64,000 nt of DNA, taken from contig CP030884.1 in assembly GCA_006969385.1 (NCBI GenBank), positions 3,596,001 through 3,660,000 of the forward strand. Reading direction: 5' to 3'. Position numbers and translations under genes: made by a program. The stretch is from Planctomycetaceae bacterium. Its GTDB lineage: Bacteria; Planctomycetota; Phycisphaerae; UBA1845; UTPLA1. Below are positions 16,627 through 25,282 of the stretch, one piece after another (within the stretch, counting starts at the first letter, position 1; each line of letters starts with the position of its first letter). The notes beneath the pieces are model-generated. The model did not search any database, was not told the origin of the DNA, and saw only the letters and a list, made by a program, of their open reading frames with translations.

Positions 16627-18041
16627 CAGTGTTCACCTTTACCGGCGGAGACCAAGGCGATACCCGCTTCGGTTCCTGCATCATCGAGCCAGCGCTGAAT
16701 CTCGGACAACACCACCGGGTTATTGATGGTATCGGTTTGGTAGCTGTCCGCATCGTGCGCCCAACTGAGGTATTGCACCAAGGCTTCGACTTCGGCGGCG
16801 TTGCCGGCGAACGGCGGCATGAAGGGCTTCGTATGTTGCAACTTGGCGATGTTCATCCGTTTTTGCTCGACCGACCAGGTGCCCGTCAGGTGCGTCAAAC
16901 CATTCACGCCGGCAACGGTATGACAAACCGAGCATTGCATGCGATAAACCTGAGCGCCCATGCGCAACGTATCGTCGGGCAAGGCATCGGCGTTGCGCAG
17001 CGGATACGGATCGACGCTCAGGCAACCGTCTTCGCGCAAGGTCGCGATTTCATCGGGGCGAATGCTGTTGGAATAAAGATACTCGCGAATGGTGAAGGGT
17101 TTGCGCACCCCTTCGCGTACGAATTCACCGGCGGCCGTTGCGCCGAAGGCCAAGGCCAGGAGCAGTGCCGCCGTTGCGCCGTTAATGAACAACCGCGTGC
17201 GAATCAGACCGATCAACGCATATAAGCCGATCAACAAACTTGCGGACAACGCCAAGCCCATGAACAGCGTCATGGCGGCGCTACCGCCCAAGACCCAACT
17301 GCGACTGTCGTCGGGGATGACGGCCAAAAACCAAATACCCAATAGCGGCATCAACGTCATCGGCGCCAATAACCAGGCGGCATGGTTCTGCAACGAGCGC
17401 CGCGCGGCGCGATCCACGCCTTTCATAGTCGTAATAACCAAGCACGCCACCAGCGACGCGATCGTGAGCGCCGTGATCGTGCGAAAGATCAGGCTGGGCC
17501 AAAAGCTCGGGTTAAAAAAGCCCGACCAGACAGTGCGTTCGGTCGTCCAGCCGCCGGGCGTTAGTTGCCACGACAGGATGCCGTTGATCCAAAACAAGCT
17601 GAACCATGCGGCGATCGAGTAGAGTCCGAGCAGCGTGAAACGCGATTTATCGTCGAGCCGTTTGCCGTAGCGATAGAAGGCGTAACCGGCGACGACTTCG
17701 AGGCAGAAGAAGGTCCACTCCGTCGCCCATATCCAGTGATATTCCGTGACCATCACGCCGATGGTGCGCGGACTGATTTGAATGGTCGTGAACCACATGG
17801 CCACGCCCGTCAGCGCGCCGAGCACGAAGCTTACCAATACCAGCACTTTGAAATAGCCATCGAGAAAGCGGCGCGCATGCGGATTGCGCCCCGTCGTGGC
17901 CAGCCATTGAAAGAACAGCATAAGAAAGCCGCCACCGATGGCGAACTGGGCGAGAAAGACATGCACGATGCCGACACCGCCGATGACCATGCCCTTGATG
18001 GCGGGATCGAATTCGTTGACAGGAAAGGCTTGAAACTCCAT
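16626..18041 (-). CDS. Cytochrome bd-like (CydA-like) subunit with C-terminal cytochrome c motif
   Basis: 471 residues, about nine membrane segments. The N-terminus (KGMVIGGVGIVHVFLAQFAIGGG) has a His placed like CydA His19, and ATEWTFFCLEVVAGYAFYRYGKRL matches the CydA region with the conserved Glu and FGWxRxG. The GRQPW Q-loop of classical quinol bd oxidases is absent. The C-terminal 110 residues hold one CSVCH haem-c site (near residue 370) and an MPPFAG Met that could be the distal ligand. Such c-haem fusions suggest a cytochrome c-linked or alternative bd-family oxidase. AAGGGGG lies 4 bases before the ATG. It overlaps its partner gene by one base. Confidence 0.75.
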   Translation of the reverse strand: MEFQAFPVNEFDPAIKGMVIGGVGIVHVFLAQFAIGGGFLMLFFQWLATTGRNPHARRFLDGYFKVLVLVSFVLGALTGVAMWFTTIQISPRTIGVMVTEYHWIWATEWTFFCLEVVAGYAFYRYGKRLDDKSRFTLLGLYSIAAWFSLFWINGILSWQLTPGGWTTERTVWSGFFNPSFWPSLIFRTITALTIASLVACLVITTMKGVDRAARRSLQNHAAWLLAPMTLMPLLGIWFLAVIPDDSRSWVLGGSAAMTLFMGLALSASLLIGLYALIGLIRTRLFINGATAALLLALAFGATAAGEFVREGVRKPFTIREYLYSNSIRPDEIATLREDGCLSVDPYPLRNADALPDDTLRMGAQVYRMQCSVCHTVAGVNGLTHLTGTWSVEQKRMNIAKLQHTKPFMPPFAGNAAEVEALVQYLSWAHDADSYQTDTINNPVVLSEIQRWLDDAGTEAGIALVSAGKGEH

Positions 18042-18216
18042 GCTGCCCCCTTCGGTTCAGAGCACGTTACGGGATTTTAGAGGCAATGAGCGAGGCTGTC
18101 TGGCGCGGCACGTCATTGATGGTTGCCAGCACGTTTGCGTGTCTTCATGACGGTAAAATCAGAATGGTTGAAACTCAAGCACAGAAAACATTCATCACCG
18201 TAACAAGTTTCACTCG

Positions 18217-19845
18217 ATGACCGACCAAACCCGCCGCCATACCACCCACATCGCCACACCGGTTTTTGCCGAGTCGGTCGAAACGTTGCGCGCCATGATC
18301 ATCGACGCAATCGATGCCGGCGCAACGCTGATCGAATTGCGGCTTGACCTGATGTGGGAAATCGACGACGAAGATGTGCGGTTGGCGATTGAAAATTTTC
18401 CCGCCCATATGCGATTTATCCTCACCTGTCGATCCGCGGCTGAGGGCGGCGCCGGAACACTTAGCGATCGCGAACGCGTCGAGCGAATAGCCCTGCTCGC
18501 CGATGCGGTCGATTTCTTGGACGTTGAACTGGCCACTTGGCGCGTGCCGGATGCCCGCTCCGTTATAAAGGCGGCGCTCGCACGGCTGTCGAGCACACGC
18601 ACGACCCAGCCTTCGGAGGCTTCGGTGCTCGGCCCGCAGTCGGGGTTGATATTGTCGATGCACGACTTTAAGGGTCGGCCCAAGTCGCTCTTGAGCGATG
18701 TATTGGCCTGTGCGGAAGAACCGGCATGCACCATCATCAAGGTGGTTTGGCAGCCGACATCGGTGCGGGCCTGCTTCGAGGCGTTCGAACTATTGCGTGG
18801 CAGTGCCAAGCCGATGATCGCCTTGTGTTTGGGCGAGTTGGGGCAGCTCTCGCGCTTGTGGGCACCGCGCTTCGGTGCGTTTGCCTCGTTTTTCGCGCTG
18901 GATGCACAACATGCCTCCGCACCGGGGCAACTTACGATTACCGCAGCGCGCGACGGCTATCGGTGGGACGCCTTTTCATCGGAAACGAACTTGTTCGGTG
19001 TGATCGGTCATCCGGTCTCGCATTCGCTTAGCCCCAAGCTGCACAATTCTGTGTTTACCGCCGAATCGATTGATGCCGCGTATGGTCGTTTCGATGTCGC
19101 GCCGTCCTACGAAGCCTTTAAGGCGTTGATGGTGGATATCGAAGCCCAGCCTTGGTTGGGCGTGCGCGGTTTCAGCGTGACCGCGCCGCATAAAGAACAT
19201 GCGCTCCGGTACTTGAAGGAAGTGAGCGGCGATATCGATCCGCTGGCGGCGAGGATCGGTGCGGTCAACACGCTCCGATTCGATGTGGAAAAAGGTTGGC
19301 GGGGCACCAACACCGACGCACCGGGTGCGTGGCAGGCGCTGTCGTCGGCGCTGTCCGACAAGGGATGCGATGTAACCGAACTCAACCGAGCGTTGGTCCT
19401 CGGCGCCGGTGGCGCGGCACGGGCAATCGTCTCGGTACTGATCGCAAACAACATCGACGTAACGGTGGCGAATCGTGACGAACTGCGCGCACAATCGCTC
19501 GTCGATGCCGTCGGCGGCCGCGCGTGCCCTTGGGATCGGCGCACCGAACAGCCATTCGACCTGCTCGTGAATGGCACGCCGGTCGGCCAGGTGCCGGACG
19601 AGGAGGCTTGCCCCTGGCCGGCGGACGTGCCGATGAAAAAAGATGCGGTCGTCTTCGACACGGTTTATCGACCGCATGAGACCAAGCTCTTGCAACGCGC
19701 GGAAGGTGCCGGTGCCCTCGTTATCCCCGGGCTTTCGATGTTGGTAGCGCAGGCGGAGTTGCAGTTTGCCGAATGGTGGGGCCGAGCGCCCGCAACGGGC
19801 GTTTACGACCGCGCCGCCGCGCAAGTGCTGGCGTCGATTGACTGA
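18217..19845 (+). CDS. aroDE: Bifunctional 3-dehydroquinate dehydratase (type I)/shikimate dehydrogenase
   Basis: 542 residues, a fusion catalysing steps 3 and 4 of the shikimate pathway. Residues 1-235 are a type I dehydratase (IELRLDLM, FILTCRS, the His in ILSMHDFKGRP and the Schiff-base Lys in TIIKVVW). Residues 250-542 are shikimate dehydrogenase: VIGHPVSHSLSPKLHN, the catalytic Lys in SVTAPHKEHAL, NTDAPGAW, the NADP loop VLGAGGAARAI and PGLSMLVAQAELQFAEW. This fusion is best known from plants and also occurs in some bacteria, including planctomycetes and chlamydiae. aroK lies 1 kb downstream with a phosphoesterase between. Confidence 0.95.
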   Translation: MTDQTRRHTTHIATPVFAESVETLRAMIIDAIDAGATLIELRLDLMWEIDDEDVRLAIENFPAHMRFILTCRSAAEGGAGTLSDRERVERIALLADAVDFLDVELATWRVPDARSVIKAALARLSSTRTTQPSEASVLGPQSGLILSMHDFKGRPKSLLSDVLACAEEPACTIIKVVWQPTSVRACFEAFELLRGSAKPMIALCLGELGQLSRLWAPRFGAFASFFALDAQHASAPGQLTITAARDGYRWDAFSSETNLFGVIGHPVSHSLSPKLHNSVFTAESIDAAYGRFDVAPSYEAFKALMVDIEAQPWLGVRGFSVTAPHKEHALRYLKEVSGDIDPLAARIGAVNTLRFDVEKGWRGTNTDAPGAWQALSSALSDKGCDVTELNRALVLGAGGAARAIVSVLIANNIDVTVANRDELRAQSLVDAVGGRACPWDRRTEQPFDLLVNGTPVGQVPDEEACPWPADVPMKKDAVVFDTVYRPHETKLLQRAEGAGALVIPGLSMLVAQAELQFAEWWGRAPATGVYDRAAAQVLASID

Positions 19846-19986
19846 TTTGTCAAGGGATCAACGGCGGTGTGGGGGACGCGGAAGATTTGACCCTGCTGGT
19901 GCTTGGTGGCAATATGCGGAAACGAAGGTAGCGGCTAGAATCGTCGTTGCTGAACCAAACGTTCATTTGTTATTAACGGCTCACGC

Positions 19987-20841
19987 ATGAAGCTGCTATT
20001 TACGTCGGACCTACATGGAAGTGAGAGCCAATACGAAAGGCTCGTGACGGTCGTGCAAACCGAAGCGCCCGACGTCATTGTTCTCGGTGGCGATATGCTG
20101 CCCGATGATCCGACGTCCGATCCCAAGTCGCTCGGCAAGGGTCAGCCGAAATTCGTTGCCAGCCAATTCAAGAGCTACGTCCATCGCATGCGCCAAGCGG
20201 CCCATTGCGATCAGGTCTTGGTGATTTTTGGCAATCACGATTGGGCCAGCAATGTCCCGGCGATGCAACAGCTTGAGACCGACGGCTTGGTCACGGTGCT
20301 GAATCTCGATCGCGTTCATACCATCGACGGCCTGAATTTCGTCGGGTATTGGCACACACCGCCGACGCCGTGGTTTGTGAAAGATTTTGAACGGCTGGAT
20401 GTGCCCGGCGATGAGCCGCCTCTGATGGGCGGTGCCCGTTGGGATACCAACTTCAAGCGCATGAAGCAGCAGGGCGGTCGCACGATCTTCGAGGGGTATC
20501 CCACGATGCAGGAAGAGGTCGAAGGCTTTACGCCGCCGGCCGCGCCTTGGGTCTTCGTGGCGCACACGCCCCCGCATGCATCCAAGCTGGATCAGGCCGC
20601 CGGCAATTATTCGTGGGGCTCGAAGGCGGTGCGTCAAGCCATTGAAAAGCACCAGCCGCTGGTCTCGTTGCACGGGCACATTCACGATTCGCCCGATGTC
20701 AGCGGCGAATTTTCCGAGACGATCGGCAACACCACGGCTGTCAATCCGGGGCAGTTGGTGCGCACGTTGTGCTATGCCGTTGTTGAGATAGATCCCGCAA
20801 GTCAATCCGTCACCAGTCTTCGTCACGGACGTCAATCTTGA
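19987..20841 (+). CDS. Calcineurin-like metallophosphoesterase
   Basis: 284 residues with all five metallophosphatase motifs in order: FTSDLHGS (motif I), IVLGGDM (II), FGNHDW (III), VAHTPPH (IV) and LHGHIHD (V). These bind a dinuclear metal centre. Substrate unknown; likely cytoplasmic, since there is no signal peptide. It sits between aroDE and aroK, and its stop overlaps the TTG start of aroK (TTGA), so aroK is translationally coupled to it. A TAGAAT box at 19936 may be a promoter element within the 141-base gap after aroDE, but I see no clear -35. Confidence 0.88.
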   Translation: MKLLFTSDLHGSESQYERLVTVVQTEAPDVIVLGGDMLPDDPTSDPKSLGKGQPKFVASQFKSYVHRMRQAAHCDQVLVIFGNHDWASNVPAMQQLETDGLVTVLNLDRVHTIDGLNFVGYWHTPPTPWFVKDFERLDVPGDEPPLMGGARWDTNFKRMKQQGGRTIFEGYPTMQEEVEGFTPPAAPWVFVAHTPPHASKLDQAAGNYSWGSKAVRQAIEKHQPLVSLHGHIHDSPDVSGEFSETIGNTTAVNPGQLVRTLCYAVVEIDPASQSVTSLRHGRQS

Positions 20842-21368
20842 ATATCTTTCTGATCGGTTGCAGAGGAAGCGGCAAAACCACTGTCGGGCGCATGTTGGCG
20901 CGACGGCTGGGCAGAGAGTTTGTCGACCTCGACGAGACGGTGATCGAAATGACGGGCCGATCGATCAAACAGATATTCGCCGAAGAGGGCGAAGAGGGTT
21001 TTCGACGGCGCGAGCGCGAAGCCGTGCAAAAAGTGCGGCGCTTAAAAGAACACATCATTGCGCTCGGTGGCGGTACGCTCACGATGCGCGAAAATCATTC
21101 GTCGCTGCGGCGCACGGGTCGCTTTGTTTGGTTGCGCACCCCGGCGGCGGTGGCTTGGTCGCGCGTCGCGCGCGATCCGCAAACCTCGGCCAATCGACCC
21201 GACCTCACGCCGGTCGGCGGCTTGGCCGAATTGGAAGCGGTCTTGGCCGAGCGCGAACCGCAGTTTGAAGATGTGGCGCATCACATTGTGGACACGGTCT
21301 CGGATACGCCGGAAGAAATCGCCGAGGCGATCGAGCTTTGGTTTGTGGCCAGTGACGCCCGTCGTTAA
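20838..21368 (+). CDS. aroK: Shikimate kinase
   Basis: 176 residues. Walker A GCRGSGKTTVGRMLARRLG, the shikimate-binding DLDETVIEMTGRSIKQIF and FRRRERE, the GGG loop ALGGGTL, and the lid/adenine region RDPQTSANRPDLT are present. It phosphorylates shikimate at the 3-hydroxyl in the chorismate pathway. The start codon is TTG, inside the overlap TTGA with the upstream phosphoesterase stop; the first residues MNIFLIG fit the family's first beta strand directly. Rare start plus overlap implies expression tied to the upstream gene. Confidence 0.93.
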   Translation: MNIFLIGCRGSGKTTVGRMLARRLGREFVDLDETVIEMTGRSIKQIFAEEGEEGFRRREREAVQKVRRLKEHIIALGGGTLTMRENHSSLRRTGRFVWLRTPAAVAWSRVARDPQTSANRPDLTPVGGLAELEAVLAEREPQFEDVAHHIVDTVSDTPEEIAEAIELWFVASDARR

Positions 21369-21417
21369 CGCGACCGATTCTTTTTAAGCCAGCCATTCTC
21401 ATCGGAGCCGACGCCTC

Positions 21418-22911
21418 GTGTCCCTGCAAATCGTTGGAACAATCGGTGCGGGGCTTTTCGGCGCGATCATCGGCAGCTTTCTCAACGTCGTGATCTATCG
21501 CTTACCGCGCGATCTTTCGATCGGTAATCCGCGCTGGTCGATGTGCCCCTCGTGCGGCACGCGTATCCGCGCCTACGACAACATTCCCATTCTCGGATGG
21601 TTGTGGTTGCGCGGTCGTTGTCGCGCTTGCCGCGCGGCGATTTCACCCATGTATCCATTGGTCGAAGGGTTGACGGCGCTATCGTTCATTACGGTGTGGG
21701 ATGCGCTGTTCGTCGGGCAAGTGCACGGCGCGTGGGCAAGTTTGCAGCAAGATTGGCCGTTGCTCGTCGCCGCGTGGACATTGGTTGCCGTGTTAATGTC
21801 CGTGTCGGTGATGGATATCGACGCTTACATGCTCGATGTGCGACCGTTGTGGCTCAGCATGGGCGTCGGGGCCCTCATGCTGACGCTTTGGTTCGTGAGT
21901 CGCGGCGACGACGTAATGCCGCGCTTCTTTTCGACGGTGACCGGTGATCGATCGAGGGGCGTGTCGGTAGGCGGTTTGGTGCCGTTGCCGCCATCCCTGT
22001 GTTTGGTCGGAGCGGTCATGGGCGTCGTATGGGTGTTGACCGAGGTTGTGCGAAAGATGGTCGCGCGCCCGGCGATGGAGGACGACCCCGCCGTCGAAAC
22101 GCAAGCGCCCGAAGCTGCAGCGCCAGAAGCCGACACCGAATCGAAGCACGAGCCGCGGTTTCGACCAGTGCCCGTTTTGTTGCTTGCGTTGGCATTGGTC
22201 GGGCTGATGGCATGGGTGATCGCCGACGGCATGGGGTGGATTGAATCGAGCGACGCGAATGGGTTGGGCACCATCGTGCGCGGCGTGCCTGTTTGCGTCA
22301 TCCTGATGGCGGCGATCGTGCTCTCGTCGCTGACCCATCGACCGGTCGACGACGAGATCATCGAAGAGATCGAAGCCGAACGAGCCACGGCGCGCTCGAT
22401 GGTATTGCGCGAATTCGCGGGTCTGCTGCCGGCCGTCATCGCGGGCGGCGCGCTGTTCGCCATGATGAAGGCGAACGGGCAACTGGGCCTGCCGCTCGAT
22501 GCGCTGCCGATGGTGGGCAACCTAAGCGGTGCGGCGCTACACGCGGCAGGTGGTTTGTGCTGGGCGATCGCGGCCATTGTCGGCGGTGCGGCGGTCGGAT
22601 GGTCCGTGCGAATCGGCGGAACGCTGCTGTTCGGCAAAGAGGCCTTTGGCTCGGGCGATATCTACATTCTCGCCGCCATCGGTGCCGGGTTTGGCTTCTG
22701 GGCAGCGTTCTTCGCGTTGTTTTTAGGCGTGCTGCTAGCGTTAATTGGCGTGGTGATCAGCCTGTTCGGCAAGACGTCGCGGGCGATTCCGTTCGGTCCG
22801 TGGCTCAGTTTGGGCGCGCTACTCTACTTGTGGCTGGCCCCCGACCTGTTGGCGTACTTTCAACCGGCGGTCGCCACGTTGTGGGACATGATCATTGGCC
22901 GCTTTCCGTAA
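21418..22911 (+). CDS. Prepilin peptidase (A24 family) with large internal insertion
   Basis: 497 residues from GTG 21418. The N-terminal domain has GSFLNVVIYRLPR and two CxxC pairs (C43/C46, C68/C71) typical of PilD/GspO methyltransferase-peptidases, with SPMYPLVEGLTALSF. The first catalytic Asp lies in MDIDAYMLDVRP (about residue 133-135) and the second in FGSGDIYILAAIGAGFGFW (about residue 415), the GxGD motif. In ordinary enzymes these are about 60-70 residues apart; here about 280 residues separate them. The insertion holds an acidic cytoplasmic stretch (DDPAVETQAPEAAAPEAD) and extra membrane segments. It processes type IV pilin-like or type II secretion pseudopilin leaders. No pilin gene is adjacent. 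Confidence 0.88.
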   Translation: MSLQIVGTIGAGLFGAIIGSFLNVVIYRLPRDLSIGNPRWSMCPSCGTRIRAYDNIPILGWLWLRGRCRACRAAISPMYPLVEGLTALSFITVWDALFVGQVHGAWASLQQDWPLLVAAWTLVAVLMSVSVMDIDAYMLDVRPLWLSMGVGALMLTLWFVSRGDDVMPRFFSTVTGDRSRGVSVGGLVPLPPSLCLVGAVMGVVWVLTEVVRKMVARPAMEDDPAVETQAPEAAAPEADTESKHEPRFRPVPVLLLALALVGLMAWVIADGMGWIESSDANGLGTIVRGVPVCVILMAAIVLSSLTHRPVDDEIIEEIEAERATARSMVLREFAGLLPAVIAGGALFAMMKANGQLGLPLDALPMVGNLSGAALHAAGGLCWAIAAIVGGAAVGWSVRIGGTLLFGKEAFGSGDIYILAAIGAGFGFWAAFFALFLGVLLALIGVVISLFGKTSRAIPFGPWLSLGALLYLWLAPDLLAYFQPAVATLWDMIIGRFP

Positions 22912-23050
22912 CCGTCATCACCACAAACGGAAAATATGTGAATTGTGTCAGGCGTTTAAACATTCTTCGCGCAACTGCAAACCAGCGGCACAAAACTGAC
23001 GTAGAAATCTGTGACATCTGTCCGATTCCGTACAATTTGCGCGAATCGTA

Positions 23051-23079
23051 TTGACCTGCGGATGCGCATTTGGTATCAG
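23051..23079 (+). promoter_or_regulatory. Putative promoter of the OmpA-like lipoprotein gene
   Basis: TTGACC (23051-23056), a 17-base spacer and TATCAG (23074-23079). A transcript would begin near 23086, leaving a leader of about 70 bases that ends in GGAGG 7 bases before the ATG at 23157. Confidence 0.45.
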
Positions 23080-23156
23080 TTCACGTTACGGCGAATTTTT
23101 TGACCCGAATACGCCGTTTAAACATCGATAGCTTCGTCAACCTTGGAGGACTCGCC

Positions 23157-23891
23157 ATGACCAGGACGGTAAAGGGCACGCTTCGTGTCTCGATGCTCGC
23201 ATTTCTCATCACCCCCTTCTTGCTCGTCGGCTGCGGCCCGGACGAAAAAGATCTCAAAATCGAAGACCTGACGGCGGAAAACGATCAGCTCAAGCGCGAA
23301 TTGAGCGACCGCGACCGCCAATTGCAGGAGGCCCTCGCCCGCGAAAACGAGGCCCGTGCGACGGTTGACGAACTCAATCGTGAACTCGCTCGCGCGCGCT
23401 CCGATCTGGCGTCGGCCCGCACGGCTTCGAACAACCAGCCCGTCACCCAGATGCGCAGCAACGATGTGGCGGTGAAGGGTGATGACGGTTGGATCAGCAC
23501 GCCGTCGTTCGACATGATCTCGATTCCGGGTGAAATTCTGTTCAACTCAGGCAAAGCCGATCTGTCGCGCAACGGTAAGGCGCGCTTGGCGCAAGTCGCC
23601 TCGGATATTCGCAGCCGCTTCGGCGATCGCGATATCTTCGTGTTCGGCCACACCGACAACGACCCGATCCGCAAGAGTTCGTGGAAGGACAACTGGGAGC
23701 TGGGTTCGGCCCGCGCACTGAACGTCATTCGCGAACTGCAGCAGCGCGGCGTTCCGGGTGACAATCTCATCCAAGCCAACTGTGGTGAGTATCGCCCGAC
23801 GGCAGCCAACTCGCGCTCGACCAAGAAGCAGAACCGCCGCGTCGAGTTTTACGCAGTCCGCAAGGGCGGCGTGTTGTCGGCCGCACGCTAA
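23157..23891 (+). CDS. OmpA-like peptidoglycan-associated lipoprotein
   Basis: 244 residues from ATG 23157, which has a strong Shine-Dalgarno (GGAGG). A lipoprotein signal ends in LLVGC. Residues 25-90 are a charged coiled coil (KIEDLTAENDQLKRELSDRD). The C-terminal OmpA domain runs from about residue 120: ILFNSGKADLSRNGKARL, then the peptidoglycan-binding VFGHTDNDPIRK...WELGSARALNVIREL and NRRVEF. It is likely to bind diaminopimelate in the wall and link it to a membrane, acting in the periplasm. A rho-independent terminator at 23977 follows. The ORF extends upstream to 23070 but the extra residues come before the signal peptide and include the promoter. Confidence 0.88.
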   Translation: MTRTVKGTLRVSMLAFLITPFLLVGCGPDEKDLKIEDLTAENDQLKRELSDRDRQLQEALARENEARATVDELNRELARARSDLASARTASNNQPVTQMRSNDVAVKGDDGWISTPSFDMISIPGEILFNSGKADLSRNGKARLAQVASDIRSRFGDRDIFVFGHTDNDPIRKSSWKDNWELGSARALNVIRELQQRGVPGDNLIQANCGEYRPTAANSRSTKKQNRRVEFYAVRKGGVLSAAR

Positions 23892-23976
23892 CTAAACGGC
23901 TGCTTGCAGTCGCACGACCTCTATGCGCAGATCGTGCAACTGTGGAATTGACAGATCACTTCAAGGTGGTTAACTC

Positions 23977-24026
23977 AAAACGACCGTCGGGCGCTGATTC
24001 GTTTCCGCCCGTCCGGTCGTTTTTTA
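23977..24026 (+). terminator. Rho-independent terminator
   Basis: An imperfect GC-rich stem AACGACCG.CGGGCG / CGCCCG..CGGTCGTT with a 12-base loop is followed by TTTTTTA. It ends the OmpA-like lipoprotein transcript and insulates it from the next gene. Confidence 0.8.
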
Positions 24027-24048
24027 TTGTCGCCCAAAGGGGGCCATC

Positions 24049-24669
24049 GTGATCGGCGTTTTAAACATGGCGGGCGCGCAGACGACTGCCCTGCAAGCGG
24101 CCCTCGCAAAGGCGGACGTTCAGTTCCAATTGGTCGACGCGCCGGCGGATATCGACAACGCCCGCAAATTGATCATTCCCGATGCCGCTTCGTTTACCCG
24201 ATTGGTCGCGGCAGTGCGCGATCGCGGTCTGGTCGGCCATCTGATTCGGCGTTTAGAAGACGGGCTTGCGACGCTGGCGATTGGTGCCGGGTTGCATCTG
24301 TTGTTCGACGTATCGTACGAAGAGCATCAACACGTGGGCTTGGGCGTCGTTCACGGAAAAGTGACGCATTTCGACTTCGGCCAACATCCGGCGGCGCGCC
24401 ACTTCAGCGCTCCCCATCAAGGGTGGAACCAAGTTCACGCCGCGCTGGATAATCCACTGCTTCATGGGATCGAAGAAGGCAGCTACTTCTATTTCGATCA
24501 TGCGGCCCATGCCGAGCCGCTCGACGTGCGGCACATTGCCGCCCGCACCAATCACGGCGTCGATTTTGCCAGCATCGTCCGCCGCGACGCCATCTTCGGC
24601 GTCGAATTTCTGCCCGAAAAATCCGACCGGGCCGGCATCCAGTTACTGGCCAATTTCGCCCGCCTGTAG
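24049..24669 (+). CDS. HisH-like glutamine amidotransferase homologue, catalytic Cys and His missing
   Basis: 206 residues, the normal length for HisH (the glutaminase subunit of imidazole glycerol-phosphate synthase), from GTG 24049 with AAGGGGG upstream. Clear HisH features: ARKLIIPDAASF, VGLGVVHGKVTHF, HQGWNQVHAALDNPLLHGIEEGSYFYFDHA and FLPEKSDRAGIQLLANF. However, the nucleophile loop GICLGMQLLF reads AIGAGLHLLF (Cys to Gly, residue 79) and the catalytic QFHPEKS reads EFLPEKS (His to Leu, residue 188). Only the Glu at 190 remains. It therefore should not hydrolyse glutamine. It may be a regulatory or structural pseudoenzyme, or an ammonia-gating partner. No hisF or other his gene is near. 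Confidence 0.85.
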   Translation: MIGVLNMAGAQTTALQAALAKADVQFQLVDAPADIDNARKLIIPDAASFTRLVAAVRDRGLVGHLIRRLEDGLATLAIGAGLHLLFDVSYEEHQHVGLGVVHGKVTHFDFGQHPAARHFSAPHQGWNQVHAALDNPLLHGIEEGSYFYFDHAAHAEPLDVRHIAARTNHGVDFASIVRRDAIFGVEFLPEKSDRAGIQLLANFARL

Positions 24670-24766
24670 GCCCCGGCAGCCGGTTTCACCCTTTTCGGCA
24701 GGGGTCGCGTTCTAAGGTGGGCGCTGATTTATACTGGCGAACGGCCCCCCGTGTAATACACTTTGG

Positions 24767-25240
24767 ATGGCAGTGAAGGGAGACAAGCGCCGTATGCCGA
24801 ACGCCGGCACATGCCCCAAATGCAGCAAGGGAAACGTCGCACTTGCCGAGTTCTGCGCCGGGTGCGGATTTCCGCTGGGCAATTCCCAGGCGACGGTGGG
24901 ACGCGTGCCGCATCCGAATCCGTTGCCGGTGCCGGATGGGTTTCGCAAAGTTGCCGCCGCCGCAGATTTGTTTTTCGGCGTCCACTCGGCCTGGGGCGGC
25001 AAACGTTTGTTGGCGACCGAGAACCTCGGCATTACGTTATTGAACGTGGGCTACGGCCTGCAGGAGATGGCGGTAAAGATCGAAGGGTTCGACGGCGCGG
25101 GCGGCCGGTTGTTCGAGATCGAACGGCGCTTGGCGCTGTTGCAGCGGGGGCAACGGGTCGAAATAGAGGTGCCTTCATACGAGATTCCCGATCCGCCCGA
25201 TGCCGTGGACGTACGGTTGGTGCGGGCCGAATACGCGTAA
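24767..25240 (+). CDS. Zinc-ribbon protein of unknown function
   Basis: 157 residues. Residues 16-37 form a zinc ribbon (CPKCSKGNVALAEFCAGCG). The rest is soluble, with beta-rich sequence (LLATENLGITLLNVGYGLQEMAVKIEGF, VEIEVPSYEIPDPPDAVDVRLV) that could be an Ig-like fold. No membrane segment and no known domain that I recognise. The ATG at 24767 lies 7 bases after TAATAC (24754-24759), so it may be leaderless; ATG 24794 is a second candidate. It precedes an SPFH gene by about 40 bases, and the two may be co-transcribed. Unlike the other ribbon proteins here, its linker between the Cys pairs is longer and lacks the CPEC form. Confidence 0.6.
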   Translation: MAVKGDKRRMPNAGTCPKCSKGNVALAEFCAGCGFPLGNSQATVGRVPHPNPLPVPDGFRKVAAAADLFFGVHSAWGGKRLLATENLGITLLNVGYGLQEMAVKIEGFDGAGGRLFEIERRLALLQRGQRVEIEVPSYEIPDPPDAVDVRLVRAEYA

Positions 25241-25282
25241 GATGCGATACGGGTTCAGACCTCGCGATTGCGAGGAGAAAGG

